Positions 34,322 to 35,163 of a DNA stretch of 35,163 nt are shown one piece after another (the stretch's first letter is position 1; each line of letters opens with the position of its first letter). The notes beneath the pieces were generated by a model. The model saw only the letters and a list, made by a program, of their open reading frames with translations. It was not told the DNA's origin and ran no database searches. Position numbers and translations under genes: made by a program. Source of the DNA: Bacteroidota bacterium (lineage in GTDB: Bacteria; Bacteroidota; Bacteroidia; Chitinophagales; Chitinophagaceae); contig JAKIZK010000015.1 in NCBI GenBank assembly GCA_022708055.1, positions 1 through 35,163 of the forward strand. Direction: 5' to 3'.

Positions 34322-34609
34322 TTATTCGCCCAATAAATTGATTGAGCGGTCAATTTCTTTGATATAACCATTCAACCTTTTTTCAAATTCTTTTTTATCT
34401 GCATCACTCATATTGCCGGCGGCCAGCATTAGTACATCAACCTGCCGGGTCAGTGTTTCTATTTGTTGATGGTTTTTATTAAGTGCATCTTTAGCTGAAG
34501 CAAGATTTTCTTTTAGCGTTGTGTTTTCTTTTTGCAGTGTGTTGTATTGCTTCAGCAATTGCTGAAGTTTTTCCTGAATGCGTTTTAATTGCTGTTCTGT
34601 AGTACTCAC
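34322..34609 (-). CDS. Coiled-coil protein, GTG start (possible ZapA partner)
   Basis: A 95-residue protein made mainly of heptad-like leucine, lysine and glutamate repeats (L-K-R-I-Q-E-K-L-Q-Q-L-L) over residues ~5-70, with a short acidic C-terminal helix (D-A-D-K-K-E-F-E-K-R-L-N). The start is GTG at 34607-34609; no ATG is available. Its place between pheT and zapA and its coiled-coil nature suggest a ZapB-like role in cell division, but this is inference from synteny; function is not shown. Confidence 0.75.
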   Translation of the reverse strand: MSTTEQQLKRIQEKLQQLLKQYNTLQKENTTLKENLASAKDALNKNHQQIETLTRQVDVLMLAAGNMSDADKKEFEKRLNGYIKEIDRSINLLGE

Positions 34610-34680
34610 TATGCAAATATTAATATTCCCGAATGATGTTAAAAATAAGGATTTCAGCCAAGGATATTGCCTGCGAAATT

Positions 34681-35163
34681 TTATTTCCTGATTTCAGCTT
34701 GTAGGTCCGTTTCTAACGAAGTCATTATTTTCTGCATCCACCCGTCTATTTCTTTATCTGTAAGAGTCTTCTCTTCATCAAGAAAAGTAAAATTTACGGC
34801 AAGTGATTTTTTGTCTTTTCCCAGTTTCTCACTTTCAAAAATATCAAAGAGTCTTACTTCTTTTAGTCTTGCATTTTTATCTTTTTGTATGGATTGTAAT
34901 ACTTGCTCCCAGTTCAACTCACGTTTTACAATCAGGGCAAGGTCTCTTTGTACAGCTGGATATTTGGGGAGTTCCTGAACTTTTCTTGTTTGTTTAATAG
35001 AAAGTGAAACAACTAAAGCCCAATCCAATTCAGCAAAAAATACGGAATGTTTAATGCCAAATTTTTCTGCTATTGATTTATTTACCTGACCTGCATGAGC
35101 AATCTTCTGTTTGTTTATTTTGATTTCAAAATGGTGCTCCAGTTTTTCCGATGAGCTCATTTC
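34681..35163 (-). CDS. pheT: Phenylalanyl-tRNA synthetase beta subunit, C-terminal part (cut by window edge)
   Basis: The visible 161 codons are the 3' end of pheT; the gene continues past the right edge. The sequence I-A-E-K-F-G-I-K-H-S-V-F-F-A-E-L-D precedes the FDX-ACB (anticodon-binding) domain: Y-P-A-V-Q-R-D-L-A-L-I-V, V-R-L-F-D-I-F, S-L-A-V-N-F-T-F and the closing D-G-W-M-Q-K-I. PheT with PheS charges tRNA-Phe. The order pheT - coiled-coil - zapA is common in Bacteroidota. There is a 71-nt gap to the coiled-coil gene. Confidence 0.95.
   Translation of the reverse strand, partial: EMSSSEKLEHHFEIKINKQKIAHAGQVNKSIAEKFGIKHSVFFAELDWALVVSLSIKQTRKVQELPKYPAVQRDLALIVKRELNWEQVLQSIQKDKNARLKEVRLFDIFESEKLGKDKKSLAVNFTFLDEEKTLTDKEIDGWMQKIMTSLETDLQAEIRK

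Overview
The window reads as a chromosomal segment of a Bacteroidota bacterium, most likely a member of the Chitinophagaceae. The evidence is an AT-rich sequence, starts without Shine-Dalgarno sites, promoter-like TAnnTTTG (-7) boxes, PorP/SprF and gliding-type C-terminal domains of type IX secretion, PorT-like outer-membrane barrels, a class II ribonucleotide reductase with a zinc-ribbon tail, a bacterial GGGP synthase, and the orders tig-clpP-clpX and pheT-(coiled coil)-zapA. The family-level assignment is inference. I see no phage, transposase, CRISPR array or classical defence island; most of the window is dense core chromosome.

Left part (1-10.3 kb): the start of an AsmA-like gene and an MsbA-type ABC exporter (minus); an rbfA - LolC/E-like permease - lipoprotein run (plus), whose permease seems to use a non-ATG start; the N-terminal half of a split transketolase; a MraY/WecA-type lipid-carrier sugar transferase; frr; a DMT permease; mscL; scpA; and an OsmC peroxidase.

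Middle (10.3-22.7 kb): a YkuD-type L,D-transpeptidase-like protein, a PorT-like barrel gene just behind dxs, a LytS/LytTR two-component pair, a degenerate hexanucleotide repeat, a secreted M28 peptidase, GGGP synthase, nrdJ with a repeat-rich leader, and a lipoprotein MsrA-MsrB fusion.

Right part (22.7-35.2 kb): two very small genes (41 and 48 aa) facing each other; the proteostasis block tig - clpP - clpP - clpX, with two different intact ClpPs; tRNA-Leu(UAG); a large secreted adhesin-like protein (SprB-like repeats, CHU_C C-terminus) followed by its PorP/SprF partner; a bifunctional Rel/SpoT; zapA; an unknown 84-aa gene; a coiled-coil gene; and the 3' end of pheT.

Eight convergent gene pairs occur. 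In four of them the stop codons overlap, touch or lie within 4 nt, while two of the wider ones carry clear intrinsic terminators. No unmistakable new system stands out. The best candidates for follow-up are the paired ClpPs, the unannotated small proteins, the adhesin/SprF pair, the hexamer repeat, and the leader elements before scpA and nrdJ.
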